From a bacterium (lineage in GTDB: Bacteria > Myxococcota_A > UBA9160 > UBA4427), in NCBI GenBank assembly GCA_024742285.1, contig JANSYR010000021.1, forward strand, positions 1 to 64,000: a DNA stretch of 64,000 bases. Reading direction: 5' to 3'. Below the pieces are notes generated by a model. That model made no database searches, was not told the origin of the DNA, and was given only the letters and a program-made list of their open reading frames with translations. The translations under genes and the position numbers were made by a program. This document shows, in pieces, positions 63,010 through 64,000 of this stretch (the first letter of the stretch is position 1; every line of letters starts with the position of its first letter).

Positions 63010-64000
63010 TCATCGGATGAGCACGCCGCGATCGACGTCGTAGACGAGCCGACCGTCGACGATCGTCGCCTTGACGCGGCCCGTGAAGGTCTCTCCCGCC
63101 CACGGAGAGTTCCGGCTCTTCGAGAAGCCCTGGGCCGGGTCGTAGGTCCATTCGCGAGCGGGATCGATCAGGGCGACGTCACCGGGCCCGCCCTCGCGCA
63201 GCGAGCCGCCCTCGAGACCGAGGATCCGGGCGCCCTCGGTCGAGAGGCGGCGGACGAGCTCGAGGGGCGTGAGCGTCTCGTCGCGGACCAGGTCGAGGCA
63301 GACCGCGACCGCCGTCTCGAGGCCGATCATGCCGGGGGGCGCCTCGGTGAACTCGACTTCCTTCTCGTGGCTCGCATGGGGGGCATGGTCCGTCGCGATC
63401 GCGTCGATCACCCCTTCGGCCAGCGCGGCGCGCAGCGCGTCGACGTCCGCCCGGGAACGCAGCGGCGGCGCGACGCGGGTATTCGTGTCGAAGCCCATCG
63501 TCGCTTCGTCGGTCAGCGTGAGGTGGTGCGGCGTGACCTCGGCCGTCACGCGGATCCCGGCCTCCCGGGCCTTGCGGATGATGTGGACGGCCCCCGCGGT
63601 CGACACGTGGGCCACGTGGAGGTGGGCGCCGGTGAGCGAGGCGAGCCGCACGTCCCGGGCGACCATGACCTCTTCCGCCGCGGCGGGGTTGCCCGGCAGA
63701 CCGAGCCGCGTCGCGACCGGCCCCTCGTTCACGACCCCGCCCCCTCGGAGCGCGCAGTCCTCGGCGTGCACGACGACCGGCGCATCGGCCATCTTCGAGT
63801 ACTCGAGCACCCGGCGCATCGCGCCGGCGTCCGTGATCGTCGCGCCGTCGTCGCTGAAGGCGACGGCCCCCGCCTCGCGAAGCGCCATCATCTCGGTCAT
63901 GACCTCGCCGCGCAGCCCGCGGGTCGCCGCCGCGATCACGCGCACCTTGGCGGGCGACTCCTTCTCGGCGCGATCGAGGATGTACTTCGTGACCGACGGA
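63010..64000 (-). CDS. pyrC: Dihydroorotase (5' end cut by window edge)
   Basis: C-terminal part of a type I dihydroorotase, 330 residues visible. The metal-binding and catalytic motifs present are [42 protein letters not shown]-like ([10 protein letters not shown]) and the catalytic [13 protein letters not shown]. The N-terminal D-x-H-x-H site lies off the right edge. It ends with [14 protein letters not shown], the amidohydrolase tail. Likely part of a pyrB-pyrC-carA-carB operon reading leftward. Confidence 0.94.
   Translation of the reverse strand, partial: PSVTKYILDRAEKESPAKVRVIAAATRGLRGEVMTEMMALREAGAVAFSDDGATITDAGAMRRVLEYSKMADAPVVVHAEDCALRGGGVVNEGPVATRLGLPGNPAAAEEVMVARDVRLASLTGAHLHVAHVSTAGAVHIIRKAREAGIRVTAEVTPHHLTLTDEATMGFDTNTRVAPPLRSRADVDALRAALAEGVIDAIATDHAPHASHEKEVEFTEAPPGMIGLETAVAVCLDLVRDETLTPLELVRRLSTEGARILGLEGGSLREGGPGDVALIDPAREWTYDPAQGFSKSRNSPWAGETFTGRVKATIVDGRLVYDVDRGVLIR

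Overview
The window is about 66-68 % GC and densely packed with overlapping genes. It encodes a Gram-negative flagellum (P- and L-ring proteins FlgI and FlgH). Sigma-54 promoters, FlhF/FlhG, a FliW-CsrA pair, a lysine-rich KKA-repeat histone H1-like protein, an AURKAIP1/COX24 mini-protein and a stand-alone pilT together suggest a free-living member of the Deltaproteobacteria in the broad sense (Myxococcota, Binatota or a similar lineage). The exact taxon cannot be read from the sequence. One stator looks Na+-type, which would fit a marine or brackish habitat.

1-27.9 kb is a motility island. Two flagellins (one cut by the left edge) are followed on the opposite strand by a two-GNAT acetyltransferase, flbD and a MotAB pair. 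Then come fliW-csrA, flgL-flgK-flgN-flgJ-flgI-flgH-flgA-flgG-flgF, flhG-flhF-flhA-flhB, fliR-fliQ-fliOP-fliN-fliM-fliL, an NtrC-type activator, an odd receiver protein and a second, PomAB-like stator pair. Good -24/-12 sites precede the intact flagellin and flgF. They link late and rod genes to sigma-54 and the NtrC-type activator. CsrA-like motifs crowd the flagellin leaders. Many genes overlap by 4 bp (ATGA or GTGA), so translational coupling is likely.

28-38.3 kb is mixed: a LapG-like lipoprotein, small envelope proteins, pilT with a histidine-kinase-like protein that lacks its phospho-acceptor histidine, rpoZ, the histone-like gene, the 28-residue AURKAIP1-type gene, a TPR protein, khpA, an HprK-like protein with a ruined P-loop, and mgtE.

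38.3-64 kb is mostly metabolism and DNA repair: a tandem glutaredoxin-fold protein, an Nma111/DegP7-like double protease, ribE, an alaC-hom-thrC operon, an APC permease coupled to sbcCD, and leuA. leuA is preceded by a newly recognised leucine-rich leader peptide and an intrinsic terminator, which is a textbook attenuator layout. An autoinducer-synthase-like acyltransferase, recG, and the pyrimidine cluster pyrC-carA-carB complete the window; pyrC is cut by the right edge.

The most interesting items are the leu attenuator, two unrelated 'kinases' that have both lost the phospho-acceptor histidine, the FliO-FliP fusion, the dual stators, and the CsrA/sigma-54 control layer on the flagellins. 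No CRISPR array, insertion sequence, prophage, rRNA or tRNA was recognised.
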